DNA of 15,120 nt, taken from NCBI GenBank assembly GCA_964631375.1, contig CAZVYQ010000056.1:1-15120 (forward strand), written 5' to 3'. The position numbers and the translations under genes are program-made. Every line of letters begins with the position of its first letter. The stretch's first letter is position 1. The stretch comes from JAAYYM01 sp964631375 (GTDB lineage: Bacteria; Bacillota; Clostridia; Lachnospirales; Lachnospiraceae). This document shows, piece after piece, positions 15,066 through 15,120 of this stretch. The notes beneath the pieces were generated by a model that searched no databases, was not told the DNA's origin, and saw nothing but the letters and a program-made list of their open reading frames with translations.

Positions 15066-15120
15066 GCGCGATTAGCTCAGTTGGTAGAGCACCTGACTCT
15101 TAATCAGGGTGTCCAGGGTT
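15066..15120 (+). tRNA. tRNA-Lys (anticodon CUU), 3' part cut by the window edge
   Basis: The first 55 bases of a tRNA fold correctly: acceptor strand GCGCGAT (15066-15072), U8-A9, D-stem GCTC/GAGC with loop AGTTGGTA, anticodon stem CCTGA/TCAGG and a 7-base loop CTCTTAA. A 5-base variable loop and the first T-stem strand CAGGG follow. The anticodon at 15099-15101 is CTT, reading the lysine codon AAG. The rest of the T-arm and acceptor lies outside the window, so other tRNA genes may follow. Confidence 0.95.

Overview
The window is a low- to mid-GC Firmicutes chromosome segment. It most resembles a motile gut Lachnospiraceae (the Agathobacter/Eubacterium rectale, Roseburia and Lachnospira group). 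This rests on a Tad pilus operon with an atypical TadZ, a BofA-family protein, a flagellin/FliS pair next to glgB, AGGAGG-type ribosome sites and a Bacillus-type sigma-D promoter. The genus is an inference. Nearly all genes lie on the minus strand. The exceptions are a small DUF2508 gene and a tRNA-Lys at the right edge.

Reading in the direction of most transcription (right to left): a plus-strand sigma-A promoter and a truncated tRNA-Lys(CUU) lie at the right end. Divergent from them come a TatD-family metal hydrolase and RsmA (KsgA), the 16S rRNA dimethyltransferase. Next is a compact group of three genes. The first is an 81-residue protein with eight cysteines, one every eighth residue within each half. 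The second is a 950-residue protein with N-terminal TPR-like helices, long P-Q-P-x and 12-residue repeats, an acidic stretch and a C-terminal AAA domain with a broken Walker A. The third is the glycogen branching enzyme GlgB, with a histone-H1-like Lys/Thr/Ala tail. A rho-independent terminator closes this group.

Immediately after it, a near-consensus sigma-D (sigma-28) promoter drives a 1036-residue repeat protein with a FliK-like C-terminus, then a flagellin, then the flagellin chaperone FliS. FliS converges on the DUF2508 (YaaL-like) gene, overlapping it by 21 bp. DUF2508 is divergent from a BofA-family membrane protein. The left end holds a Tad/Flp pilus operon with a strong sigma-A promoter: prepilin peptidase (TadV/CpaA), TadZ/CpaE and the secretion ATPase CpaF/TadA. 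The last is cut by the window edge.

The most distinctive material is the Cys-peptide, TPR/AAA and GlgB cluster wedged against the flagellar filament operon. Its proteins carry unusual low-complexity tails or duplicated cysteine modules, with no obvious textbook role linking them. No mobile element, CRISPR array or phage region was seen, and no stretch over 300 bases lacks a gene.
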